From Megasphaera massiliensis (GTDB lineage Bacteria; Bacillota; Negativicutes; Veillonellales; Megasphaeraceae): DNA of 32,766 bases. Shown in pieces: positions 16,145 through 24,167 of this stretch; positions within the stretch are counted from its first letter, which is position 1, and the number at the start of each line of letters is the position of its first letter. Position numbers and translations under genes: made by a program. The DNA lies in assembly GCF_000455225.1 (NCBI RefSeq), contig NZ_HF954538.1:28016-60781 (forward strand). Reading direction: 5' to 3'. The notes beneath the pieces were generated by a model. It made no database searches, had not been told where the DNA came from, and saw only the letters and a list, made by a program, of their open reading frames with translations.

Positions 16145-16549
16145 TCATTCACTCACTTTTTCAGGCGCCGCAACGCATTGAAAATAGCCGGCACGATGGA
16201 GTTTTTCCAATTCTTCCGGTGAAATATTGCGGGCCGCTTGCTTTTCTAATTCTTCAATCGGTTTCTCCTCAATCATATGGATCTTGTCGACGACAGCATC
16301 ATAGACAGCCGGCGGTTTATTGGCTTTAATCCATTCCAGCATGTGATCGAACCAGGTGCGGCAGGTCCAGGCATCCTTGCCGTGGTTGTGACCGCAGAGG
16401 ATCTTGATCTGATCCTGCTCCGGAATCTTAGCCAGCAACCAGTTCCAACGTTCACGGGCAATCAAATAATGATAAAAGGCATCGACCTCACGCAAATGTT
16501 GCTCTTGAAGCTCCAACGTATAGCGTGACCAAAATAAACTGAGAGTCAT
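16145..16549 (-). CDS. small conserved-looking protein of unknown function
   Basis: A 134-residue soluble protein, mainly helical and rich in Glu, Trp and Lys. A notable stretch is CGHNHGKDAWTCRTWFDHM, with two Cys and three His in 19 residues, which could bind metal. The end contains a short helix-turn pattern, ISPEELEKLHRAGYFQC. I do not recognise the family. ATG at 16549 is chosen because GGAGG lies eight bases upstream; the in-frame TTG at 16564 would overlap that site. The stop overlaps the alternative ATG of the NfeD gene (ATGA arrangement), so it is the first gene of the NfeD-FloA operon. Confidence 0.78.
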   Translation of the reverse strand: MTLSLFWSRYTLELQEQHLREVDAFYHYLIARERWNWLLAKIPEQDQIKILCGHNHGKDAWTCRTWFDHMLEWIKANKPPAVYDAVVDKIHMIEEKPIEELEKQAARNISPEELEKLHRAGYFQCVAAPEKVSE

Positions 16550-16591
16550 AATGACTACCTCCAAGCAATATAGTAAAACTTAGATTACCTT

Positions 16592-16620
16592 ACGATAGAT
16601 ATTCTACACCATCTTGTCAA
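16592..16620 (-). promoter_or_regulatory. promoter of the NfeD-FloA operon
   Basis: TTGACA (complement of 16615-16620), a 17-base spacer and TATCGT (complement of 16592-16597), about 45 bases before the ATG at 16549. Confidence 0.55.
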
Positions 16621-16629
16621 ATTCCTTCT

Positions 16630-16720
16630 CGGCAAAAGAAAAAGAAGGCCCTCCCACCGGGCTGTCAGGTCCCATAAATACGCCGGATGGCAAGATAATT
16701 CAGAGCCTACCCAGAGTATA
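16630..16720 (-). other. possible small RNA or orphan terminator
   Basis: On the minus strand an extended -10 (TGGTATACT, complement of 16715-16723) precedes about 70 GC-rich bases. These end in a GCCC/GGGC hairpin (16648-16662) and a T-rich tract (complement of 16630-16646). The stem is only 4 bp, so the terminator is weak. There is no reading frame and no match to a class I know. Confidence 0.3.
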
Positions 16721-16915
16721 CCATAGCTGTCAATAAATTCCACTATATCCCTTCCCTTTCACGGACCATATTTTTCTATTATATATTACAAGGCCTTTAC
16801 CGAACACATTACCTTGCATCCTGTCTTTTACCTTCGCCATTCACAACGGGATGACACAAACATGTCACCAACAAGATATATCGGCTAAAAAAACACAAAA
16901 AAGTCCAATATTATA

Positions 16916-16945
16916 TTGACACCAGCCCGTTATATAAGATAAGAT
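16916..16945 (+). promoter_or_regulatory. possible promoter for the adhesin
   Basis: TTGACA at 16916-16921, an 18-base spacer and TAAGAT at 16940-16945. It is the best plus-strand promoter seen in the AT-rich region, but far (about 590 bases) from the adhesin ATG. Confidence 0.4.
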
Positions 16946-17208
16946 ATATCATGTTTATAGGTAGTTTTTAAAATCTATGGATACCTATTTGTTGTTATTT
17001 GCTATTTATTTGCAATCCGTATTGTTTTTATCAATTATAATCAAAGGTCATTACTAACAGCTTGTCAGATTTCATTTTTCATAAAGTTATCCGTGGTTTA
17101 TTTTTAATAATTTTAAATATAAATATAATTATCGATATTAAAAACATCGTAAAATTAAATATTTTTATTTATAAAACCTAATTTTCAAAAAAATACGATG
17201 ATTATTTT

Positions 17209-17436
17209 TTGAAATTAAAAAATCTTTATCCGTCTCTTTTTTCTGCTAAAGTCTCAGAACACTCATCTAAAAAAGGCATACTTACGCCTAAAAAATATCT
17301 TGAACTGTGTTTTAAACGTGATATAATAAACTCGAAAGATTACAAATTGTTGTACTTATTTTGTATCAAAAAACCTTCATATCCACGAAGAGCCCTTGGA
17401 TTTTTTATAAAATTTCATATGTCTATAATGCAATAA
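17209..17436 (+). CDS. doubtful short reading frame in the adhesin leader
   Basis: An open frame of 75 codons from a TTG (open from 17182). It encodes a Lys-, Leu- and Phe-rich product including GILTPKKYLELCFKRDIINS and PSYPRRALGFFIKFHMSI. It has no Shine-Dalgarno and no ATG start. The composition is less random than expected for AT-rich noise (few stops, balanced residues), so it could be a small protein or a decayed gene fragment. I recognise no family. Confidence 0.2.
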   Translation: MKLKNLYPSLFSAKVSEHSSKKGILTPKKYLELCFKRDIINSKDYKLLYLFCIKKPSYPRRALGFFIKFHMSIMQ

Positions 17437-17538
17437 TATGGATTCAAAACGACTCATAATGGCATGTATGAAGGTTTTTATGATAGCATAAATTTGATTA
17501 TTTCCATCAAAATTATACTAAGAAAAGAGGACTTGATT

Positions 17539-20500
17539 ATGAACACTCAGAAAGAGAAACACCTTCTTGCAAAAGTCGCAGCCGTCACGCTGCTCAGCTT
17601 CGCGACGGTCGGCGGAACCTACTCCGTCCAGGCTGCCGGCTTGACCGGATCTTATGTTGGTATTAGTGCTGGACCTAAAGATACCGATGTAATCGATAAG
17701 GGGGCTGTAACTCCGACTAAAGATAACACATGGGCTATGAAAATTATTGATTATCGTCAAACATTTAATACTTCATATATGGGTGGTTCTGATATGTTTA
17801 GAACACCAAAGAATAATAACGAAAATGGTGAAGGGGTAGACGGTACATCCGGTGGCGTAGTTGACGATAATAAAAACGTTGGTAAGATGTCAATAGGTTT
17901 TGGGGCCTATGCAGGACGAAATTATACTACCGCTATCGGCACGTATAGTAGTGCGATTATGGGATCTACCGCTTTGGGCGCAGGTACTTATGCCGGTACC
18001 AACAGTGCTGCAGTAGGGCGAAATACATATGCAAATAGTTCGGCAGTAGCAATGGGGGTATTCAGTAGAGCTGACAATGGTGTTGCCATCGGCCAAGGCG
18101 CTACGGCAGGTCTTTTCTATAAATATCTGCAGAATGATGGCAATCAAAACTATGGTAGTATTAACTATAGTATGGCTATCGGTAACAATGCAAAGGCTGT
18201 CGGTGGTATCGCTATTGGTGCTAATGCTTCAACCAATGGCTTATATGGTGTAGCCTTAGGTCAAAGTGCGTCTGTTGCTTACAGTGGTACGGCATTAGGT
18301 ACCAATGCCAAGGTTTATGTTTCTCAGGGTGTCGCCTTAGGGCCTAACTCCGTATCCAACTGAGCTTCTAATACGATTGGCTACGTTCCCTTTGCCGATG
18401 ATGGCGGCAGTTACGTACCAAAGGATATATCCGGATTGGCAACGGCCATTGGAGCCAGTGATAGTTTGAAGGCTTTTAACTCTAAATATACTAGTCAAAT
18501 TACTGAATATAATAAATTAAACCAGGCTCTTTATGATGCACAGGCTAAAGCTGCTGAACAAGAAAATATTATGGTAAACACCAAAGGTAGTGCAAATGAA
18601 GATGAACAAAATCAGTATACCGCAGCCAAAGCTCTTAAAGAACAGTACACTGCTGAAGCTGTTGCGGCAACTAATGCATTAAACGAATGGGTTGCTCAAA
18701 ATCAAGATTTTGCCACTGATTTAGGAAATCAGAAAACTGAACTTGGTACTTATAAATCTACTGGGGGCGCGGTTAGTGTTGGTTCCACGACATATGATGG
18801 TAATGGTCGAGTAAAATACGTTTTATCTCGTCAAATCACCAACGTCGCTGCCGGTACGGAAGATACGGATGCTGTTAACGTCGCGCAGCTCAAACGTGTG
18901 GCTAACGCAACGATTTCCGACATCACCGTCGGTGCCGATAAGGCCAGCACGGCTGAAGGCTTGACCATTACCAGTGACGCCGATCAGAGCCGCATCGATA
19001 TCGTCGGCGCCAACGACAATATCACGACTTCCGTCGATGCCGATAAGCGATTGATCCAGGTCGGCTTAAGCAACGACTTAGATTTGTCGTCTGATGGAAG
19101 CATTACCTTCGGTGATAAAGGCACAACCTTGAACAATTCGGGCTTGACCATTGCAGCTCCGACTGATGGTTCTACTTCCGCTATTACGATTACGGCCGGC
19201 AAAGTCGATATGGGCGGCAATGTAGTTAAAAATATCGGTGACGGCAGTGTCGCTGAAGATTCCAAAGATGCCATTAACGGCGGACAGATTTTTAACATCC
19301 AAAAAGAACTCAATACTGCTATTGAAAACGCTGGCAAAGCTGCTAAGACAGAAGTTAAATCCACAAATGGAACTGTTAAAGTTACACCGTCTACAGATAC
19401 AACGGACAACCATCAGGTTTATGACTTATCCGTCGATACGGCTGGTACAAGCGTAGCTTATACGGCAAACAGTGGAGATTCCAAGGCGGTAACCTTAGCA
19501 GATGGCTTCAACTTCACCAATGGTACCAATACAACTGCCGCCGTCGATGAAAAAGGCGTCGTCAAATTCAACTTAAACGATGACATTACGCTTAACAGCA
19601 TTACTACGAACAGTATCTCTGTTGGCGGCAAGGTAACCATCAACCAGGGCGGCATCGATATGGGCGGTACTAAGATTACCAACGTTGCCGGTGGCTCTAT
19701 TACCCAGGGCTCGACCGATGTTGTTACCGGTGACCAGTTATATAACGTTCAACAGCAAATCACCAACATCACCGGTCCTGACGGCAGCTTATCTCAAAAA
19801 GCCGATACTGATTTAGGAAATATTACTGACAAAGGTAAAACTGTCATTACCGATATTGCTAAAGATGCTGCCAAAGGTGCCGTTACCGTTAAAAGCGGCG
19901 ACAACTTCATCAAAGTCGGCTTAAACGAAGAACAGCAAAAATCCGGCGTTAACCAGTATGATGTCTCCTTAGATAAAGACGCCCTTCGTGATTCCTTGGG
20001 TACCGGTAAAAATGAAGCCGGCGACAAGAACCTCATTACCGGCGACACCTTGAATCAGGCCATCAATTCTGTCGTATCCGGTCAGGCCAGCGACGATCAT
20101 ATTAAAGACGTAGCTCAAAAATCCGTTAAAGTCGTCGACGGCGTCAATACGACCGTTACTGAAGGTAAAGACGGCGATGCTAAGACCTATGCCGTTAACG
20201 TCTCCAATGACGCTATTAAAAACGCTGTCAAACCGGAACTCGACCAGAAAGCCAATGTCGACGGATCCAATTTGACGACGGAAAACATCAACAACTGGAA
20301 GAGCACCTTAGGTGTCACCAATCTGGACAGCAGCGTAAATCAGGTAACCTCCCGCGTCGATACCTTGGAAAGCGACGTATCGGGCTTGAAAGATGACGTT
20401 ACCAACTTGAACGGCCGCGTCAGCAGCTTGAACGACCGCGTCGATAAAGTCGGTGCCGGTGCAGCCGCTTTGGCAGGTCTCCATCCGTTGGAATTCAACC

Positions 20501-20844
20501 CGGAAGATAAATTCTCGGCATCTGCCGCTCTCGGCAACTACAAAGGCGACAACGCCGTAGCTCTCGGCGCCTTCTATCGCCCCAATGCTGATACGATGTT
20601 CAGCTTCGGCACGACGATCAGCGATGAAAAGATGTTCAACGTCGGCGTTTCCTTCAAATTCGGCAACAAAGGCGACCGCATCTATCGCCAGGGTACGTCC
20701 GTCGATGTCAGCGCTTTGACGTCGGAAGTCAATACCCTTCGCCAGGAAAACCAGGCTTTGGCCAGCCAGGTCAACAGCCAGAAGGCTGAACTTGAACAGC
20801 AGCGCGCTCTCATTCAGCAGCTGATGAACAAAGTCGGCATGTAA
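17539..20844 (+). pseudogene. trimeric autotransporter adhesin (YadA-like) interrupted by in-frame TGA
   Basis: An outer-membrane adhesin of type Vc secretion, 1101 residues if read through. Order: signal peptide (about 1-33, ending VQAAG); YadA-like head repeats (about 110-275; SAVAMGVFSRADNGVAIGQG, SMAIGNNAKAVGGIAIGANA); a coiled-coil segment (about 300-400); neck/stalk repeats (RQITNVAAGTEDTDAVNVAQL and a second near DMGGTKITNVAGG); and a C-terminal YadA anchor (LHPLEFNPEDKFSASAALG) followed by an unusual extra coiled coil of about 55 residues. A TGA at 18361-18363 (codon 275) stops the frame. The same frame continues without shift to 20844, so one base change explains it. The ATG at 17539 has GAGG eight bases upstream. 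As it stands only a 274-residue exported head fragment without an anchor would be made. The terminator at 20866 follows. Confidence 0.88.
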
Positions 20845-20865
20845 GTCCTCTCCTCCTATGGCAAC

Positions 20866-20900
20866 AAAAAAGCGAGACCGTCACGGTCTCGCTTTTTTTT
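20866..20900. terminator. bidirectional terminator between adhesin and trpS
   Basis: GCGAGACCG (20872-20880) pairs perfectly with CGGTCTCGC (20884-20892) around a three-base loop. A runs to the left and eight T to the right allow termination in both directions. Confidence 0.9.
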
Positions 20901-20916
20901 ATGTCTATATATGAAA

Positions 20917-21906
20917 TTATTTGCGGAACAAGCCCATGGCCTTGCAGGCCTTTTCATAGGTAAGGCTGGCTTTGGCGTGAGCCTTGGCTGCCCCCTTGTC
21001 AAGGATGTCGTCCAGTTCCGGTTCACTGACCAACTGGCGATAGCGCTGCTGAATCGGTTCCAACGTCGAAATGATGGCTTCGGCAACGTCCTTCTTAAAG
21101 GCGCCGTAGCCTTTACCGACGTAAGCCGCTTCGACCTGTTCATGGGTCTGGTCGGTCAGGGCCGAGAGGATTTCGATGAGGTTTGAAATGCCCGGCTTCT
21201 GATCTTTGTCATAATGGACGGAGTTTTCACTGTCCGTCTGGGCCCGCTTGATTTTCTTTTCAATGGCCTTCGGTTCGTCGAGAAGATAAATCGTTGCCGT
21301 TTCGTTATCGTCGGACTTACTCATCTTCTTGGTCGGTTCCTGGAGGCTCATGACCCGCGTGCCGTCCTGGCCGAGGTAGATGTCAGGAATGGTAAAGATG
21401 TCTTCGCCGTAGAGGCGGTTGAAGCGCTGAGCCAAGTTGCGCGTGATTTCCAAATGCTGCTTCTGGTCGTCGCCGACGGGCACGAAATTCGTCTGATACA
21501 AGAGAATGTCGGCAGCCATGAGGGGCGGATAGGTTAAGAGACCGGCCGGAATGGAATCGCCCTGTTTCGACGCCTTATCCTTGTACTGAGTCATCCGTTC
21601 CAATTCGCCGACGTAGGACGAGGTAATCATCATCCAGCCTAAGAGGGCGTGTTCGGGAACTTCGGACTGGACGAAGAGTGTCGACTTATCCGGATCGAGG
21701 CCGGAAGCTAAATAGATAGCTGCTAGTTCCCGCGTCCGCTGATGCAAAAGCTTCGGGTCCTGGGGAACGGTGATGGCATGCTGATTGACGACGCAGTAAT
21801 AACATTCGTTGCCGTCCTGGATTTTAGAAAAGTTGCGCAGTGCGCCTAAATAGTTGCCTAAGGTAAGATTGCCGCTGGGCTGAATACCGGAAAAAATAAC
21901 TGCCAT
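20917..21906 (-). CDS. trpS: tryptophanyl-tRNA synthetase
   Basis: Charges tRNA-Trp. The 329-residue class I synthetase has the short bacterial length. FSGIQPSGNLTLGNYLGAL contains the HIGH-equivalent TLGN. PTKKMSKSD is the KMSKS loop, and VGDDQKQHLEITRNLAQRFN is the family's conserved middle motif. The start at 21906 (MAVIFSG) is set by AGGAGG seven bases upstream; frames extended to 21942 run into the leader terminator. It is controlled by the T-box leader at 21927-22209. Confidence 0.98.
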   Translation of the reverse strand: MAVIFSGIQPSGNLTLGNYLGALRNFSKIQDGNECYYCVVNQHAITVPQDPKLLHQRTRELAAIYLASGLDPDKSTLFVQSEVPEHALLGWMMITSSYVGELERMTQYKDKASKQGDSIPAGLLTYPPLMAADILLYQTNFVPVGDDQKQHLEITRNLAQRFNRLYGEDIFTIPDIYLGQDGTRVMSLQEPTKKMSKSDDNETATIYLLDEPKAIEKKIKRAQTDSENSVHYDKDQKPGISNLIEILSALTDQTHEQVEAAYVGKGYGAFKKDVAEAIISTLEPIQQRYRQLVSEPELDDILDKGAAKAHAKASLTYEKACKAMGLFRK

Positions 21907-21926
21907 AATGGTACCTCCTGATTCAT

Positions 21927-22209
21927 AAAAAAAACCTTCCATCCCCTATACATAGGGACGAAAGGAAAGTCAGCTCCGCGGTACCACCCTGGTTGGCCAT
22001 ATGGCCCGGCTCTAATGCACCTGTTGATGCATCTTTTCAAGGTAACGGTGAAAATTCCGGCGGAACCTACTGTCTTCGTTCAGTCCGCATCTCCCGGGCC
22101 CATTCCCGATCACGGCCTCTTACCGGACTTCCACTGCCACCGGCTCGCTGTCAAGGGGTATCATGACGGTACTTGCTCCCGCTCATCGACGTTATATATC
22201 CTATTTGAT
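21927..22209 (-). promoter_or_regulatory. T-box riboswitch leader of trpS
   Basis: The minus strand carries the T-box signature AGGGTGGTACCGCGG (complement of 21976-21990), which pairs with the acceptor end of uncharged tRNA. It is followed by a terminator hairpin (21935-21965) and eight T (complement of 21927-21934). A likely Trp specifier is TGG, preceded by GAA (complement of 22100-22102), in the 5' stem I region. Uncharged tRNA-Trp should favour antitermination and raise trpS expression. Confidence 0.93.
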
Positions 22210-22215
22210 GCATCT

Positions 22216-22244
22216 ATCTTATATCGAAGGTCCTTCCTTGTCAA
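22216..22244 (-). promoter_or_regulatory. promoter of the trpS T-box leader
   Basis: TTGACA (complement of 22239-22244), a 17-base spacer and TAAGAT (complement of 22216-22221). It is divergent from the phosphatase-like gene at 22338. Confidence 0.8.
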
Positions 22245-22337
22245 GTTTTTTCTTGACTTAGAGTTGACTCCATAGTCTATAATAACTACAATAATGAAAA
22301 TAACTCTAATTACAACATATTGGATAGGAGGAATTCT

Positions 22338-23657
22338 ATGAAATGGAACCATAAAAAAATAATCATCCCCATCGTCGCCGTCCTGGCCATTGCAGCCGCA
22401 GCAGCCTACTTTTGGCTGCCGGGAACGAAGGCCGTCGCCAAACAGGGCATTCGAGCCACGAAAGCAGCAGCGGCCCACTACTTGCCGACCGAATCGGTAG
22501 ATGCTTCGAATATCCGCCAGGTCATTACGGCTGACAGCACGACGTCACGGACCTTTATGTGGCAGTCGGACTACGCCGAAGACGATCCCGTCGTGGAATT
22601 CCGCAAGACCGGCGACGACGATACGATTATGGCCCTTCCCGCTTCCAGCGACGCCTTCAGCGATGACGGCGTGACGACATATATCCACTCGGCAACGGTT
22701 ACCGACCTTACGCCGGGTACAGCCTATGAATACCGCGTCGGCTACGGCGACAAGCGCAGCGCTTGGACGCCTTTCCATACGGCTGAGGGCAGCAGTTTCA
22801 AGGCCCTCATCTTCCCCGATTCCCAGTCCAGCGACTACAGCGGCTGGGCCTCCCTAGCGCAAGCAGCTTGGCAGAATAATCAGGATGCTCAGTTCTTCGT
22901 CAACATGGGCGACCTCGTCGATAACGGCCAGTCCCATTACCAGTGGAATGCCTGGTTCGACGCCGTCGGCCCGATGATTTCCCGCATCCCCGTCGTCCCC
23001 ATTATGGGCAACCACGAAACGTACAATACGGACTGGAAGATGCGCATGCCCGAGGCCTATACGCACCTCTTTTCCCTGCCCCATATCGACATGGATAAAT
23101 ACCAGAACCAATTCTATTCCTTCGATTACGGCGACATCCACTTCGTCGTCCTAAACACTCAGGCACAGGAACTGGCCGACTTCGAGCCAACCTTAAATGA
23201 CGATGAAGTGGCCTGGTTCAAAGAAGATATGGCCAAGACGACGAAGAAATGGAAGGTCGTCTTGATGCACAAAGATCCCCTGCAGTACGGCTTTGCCAAC
23301 CGCCCGGAACCGCGTGAAGAAGGCTTCTCAGCAGAAGGACGGCTGTGGATGCCCTTATTTGACCAGTACGGCGTCGATGCCGTCTTGTCGGCCCATCTCC
23401 ACACCTACCGCGACCGAGGCCATATCAAGAACTTCCAGCGAGATGAAAGCGGCCCCTTATACATCATCACCGGCGTCGCCGGCAACGTCCGCTATCCCAG
23501 CCTCTGGAAGCAGCACAGCCTCGATGAATACGTCGCGCCTCAGCCGGAAACAGACAACTACATGACCTTAGAAGCGACGGCAGACAAACTGACCTTCCGC
23601 AGTTTTCTCCCCGACGGTCAACTGTTAGAGGAACGAAGCATTTCTTCACACAACTAA
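22338..23657 (+). CDS. purple acid phosphatase-like metallophosphoesterase, exported
   Basis: A 439-residue protein with an N-terminal hydrophobic signal or anchor (about 6-28) and a fibronectin-like beta domain (about 50-150) with the PAP-type phrase VTDLTPGTAYEYRVGYG. A metallophosphoesterase domain follows. Motifs in order are FPDSQSSDY, NMGDLVDNG, IMGNHETYN, LMHKDP and SAHLHTYRDRG. The first motif has Asp-Ser-Gln rather than the usual GDxG. It probably hydrolyses phosphoesters outside the cytoplasmic membrane; the substrate is unknown. ATG at 22338 with TAGGAGG upstream. A -10 TATAAT sits at 22278-22283 with TTGACT at a long 19-base spacing. Confidence 0.9.
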   Translation: MKWNHKKIIIPIVAVLAIAAAAAYFWLPGTKAVAKQGIRATKAAAAHYLPTESVDASNIRQVITADSTTSRTFMWQSDYAEDDPVVEFRKTGDDDTIMALPASSDAFSDDGVTTYIHSATVTDLTPGTAYEYRVGYGDKRSAWTPFHTAEGSSFKALIFPDSQSSDYSGWASLAQAAWQNNQDAQFFVNMGDLVDNGQSHYQWNAWFDAVGPMISRIPVVPIMGNHETYNTDWKMRMPEAYTHLFSLPHIDMDKYQNQFYSFDYGDIHFVVLNTQAQELADFEPTLNDDEVAWFKEDMAKTTKKWKVVLMHKDPLQYGFANRPEPREEGFSAEGRLWMPLFDQYGVDAVLSAHLHTYRDRGHIKNFQRDESGPLYIITGVAGNVRYPSLWKQHSLDEYVAPQPETDNYMTLEATADKLTFRSFLPDGQLLEERSISSHN

Positions 23658-23740
23658 AAAAAGTGTGATATAATAGACTCAATCCGGACGTTCCTTCAAA
23701 ACCATCCGGGTTGTATTTAACGAAGAAGGAGGAATATACT

Positions 23741-23950
23741 ATGGCACAGATTACCAAAGATACGGGTATTATTGAAGCCGTTCAGAAACACCCGCAGATC
23801 ATCGAAATCTTCCAGCAGTACGGCCTTGGCTGCGTCGGCTGCATGGCTGCTCACTTTGAAACCATCGGTCAGGGTGCCGGTGCTCACGGCATCGACGTCG
23901 ATGCCCTCATCGCCGATATCAACGACTGCATCGCTGAAAGCGGTAAATAA
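23741..23950 (+). CDS. DUF1858 domain protein with CxxC (redox disulfide)
   Basis: A 69-residue protein consisting only of a DUF1858 domain. The pattern is residues 1-20 leading to HPQIIEIFQQYGLGCVGCMA, then ETIGQGAGAHGIDVDALIADIN. The CVGC pair matches the 'hybrid-cluster-associated redox disulfide' subgroup, thought to act in redox or Fe-S chemistry in anaerobes. Start at 23741 (GGAGG eight bases upstream). It has its own extended -10 (TGATATAAT, 23666-23674) and its own terminator, so it is a single-gene unit. No hybrid-cluster protein gene lies beside it here. Confidence 0.88.
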   Translation: MAQITKDTGIIEAVQKHPQIIEIFQQYGLGCVGCMAAHFETIGQGAGAHGIDVDALIADINDCIAESGK

Positions 23951-23953
23951 GAT

Positions 23954-23991
23954 AAAAAGCTGTCGCACCTTTGGTGCGGCAGTTTTTTTAT
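23954..23991 (+). terminator. intrinsic terminator after the DUF1858 gene
   Basis: GCTG-CGCACC pairs with GGTGCG-CAG around a TTT loop, followed by seven T. Confidence 0.85.
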
Positions 23992-24167
23992 ACCTATTAG
24001 ATTTCCCTTTCCCCATGAATCCCCGATTCCCGAAAACCTCTATGCTCTCCTTTCGGATAGTACCTTACTTTTAAGTGCATACTTCCCCTTTTCTTCGACT
24101 TATGGTATCATAATTCTATCCTAAGAAAAGAAATATTTAGTTATGTGTATATAAAGGAGTCATTGCC

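Larger units (their letters stand above)
16740..17538. other. AT-rich intergenic region upstream of the adhesin
   Basis: About 800 bases much richer in A and T than the rest of the window. It holds a promoter-like pair (16916-16945), a doubtful short reading frame (17182-17436) and otherwise nothing I can identify: no tRNA, repeat array or transposon end. If transcription starts near 16952 the adhesin has a leader of nearly 600 bases. Confidence 0.6.

Noticed and set aside
17270-17296. Short inverted repeat AGGC...GCCT with A-rich flanks in the AT-rich leader
   Set aside because: Four base pairs only, and expected by chance in such sequence; not a convincing terminator or operator.
18361-18363. 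Selenocysteine or genetic-code reassignment at the adhesin TGA
   Set aside because: The position is a conserved structural Arg, not a redox site, and no convincing SECIS-like hairpin follows. TGA is used as a normal stop by intact genes here (3691-3693, and sstT at 24802-24804).
18436-20844. Second adhesin gene starting at TTG 18436
   Set aside because: It is in the same frame as the upstream part, has no Shine-Dalgarno or signal peptide, and begins in the middle of the head-to-stalk region. It is the downstream half of one broken gene.
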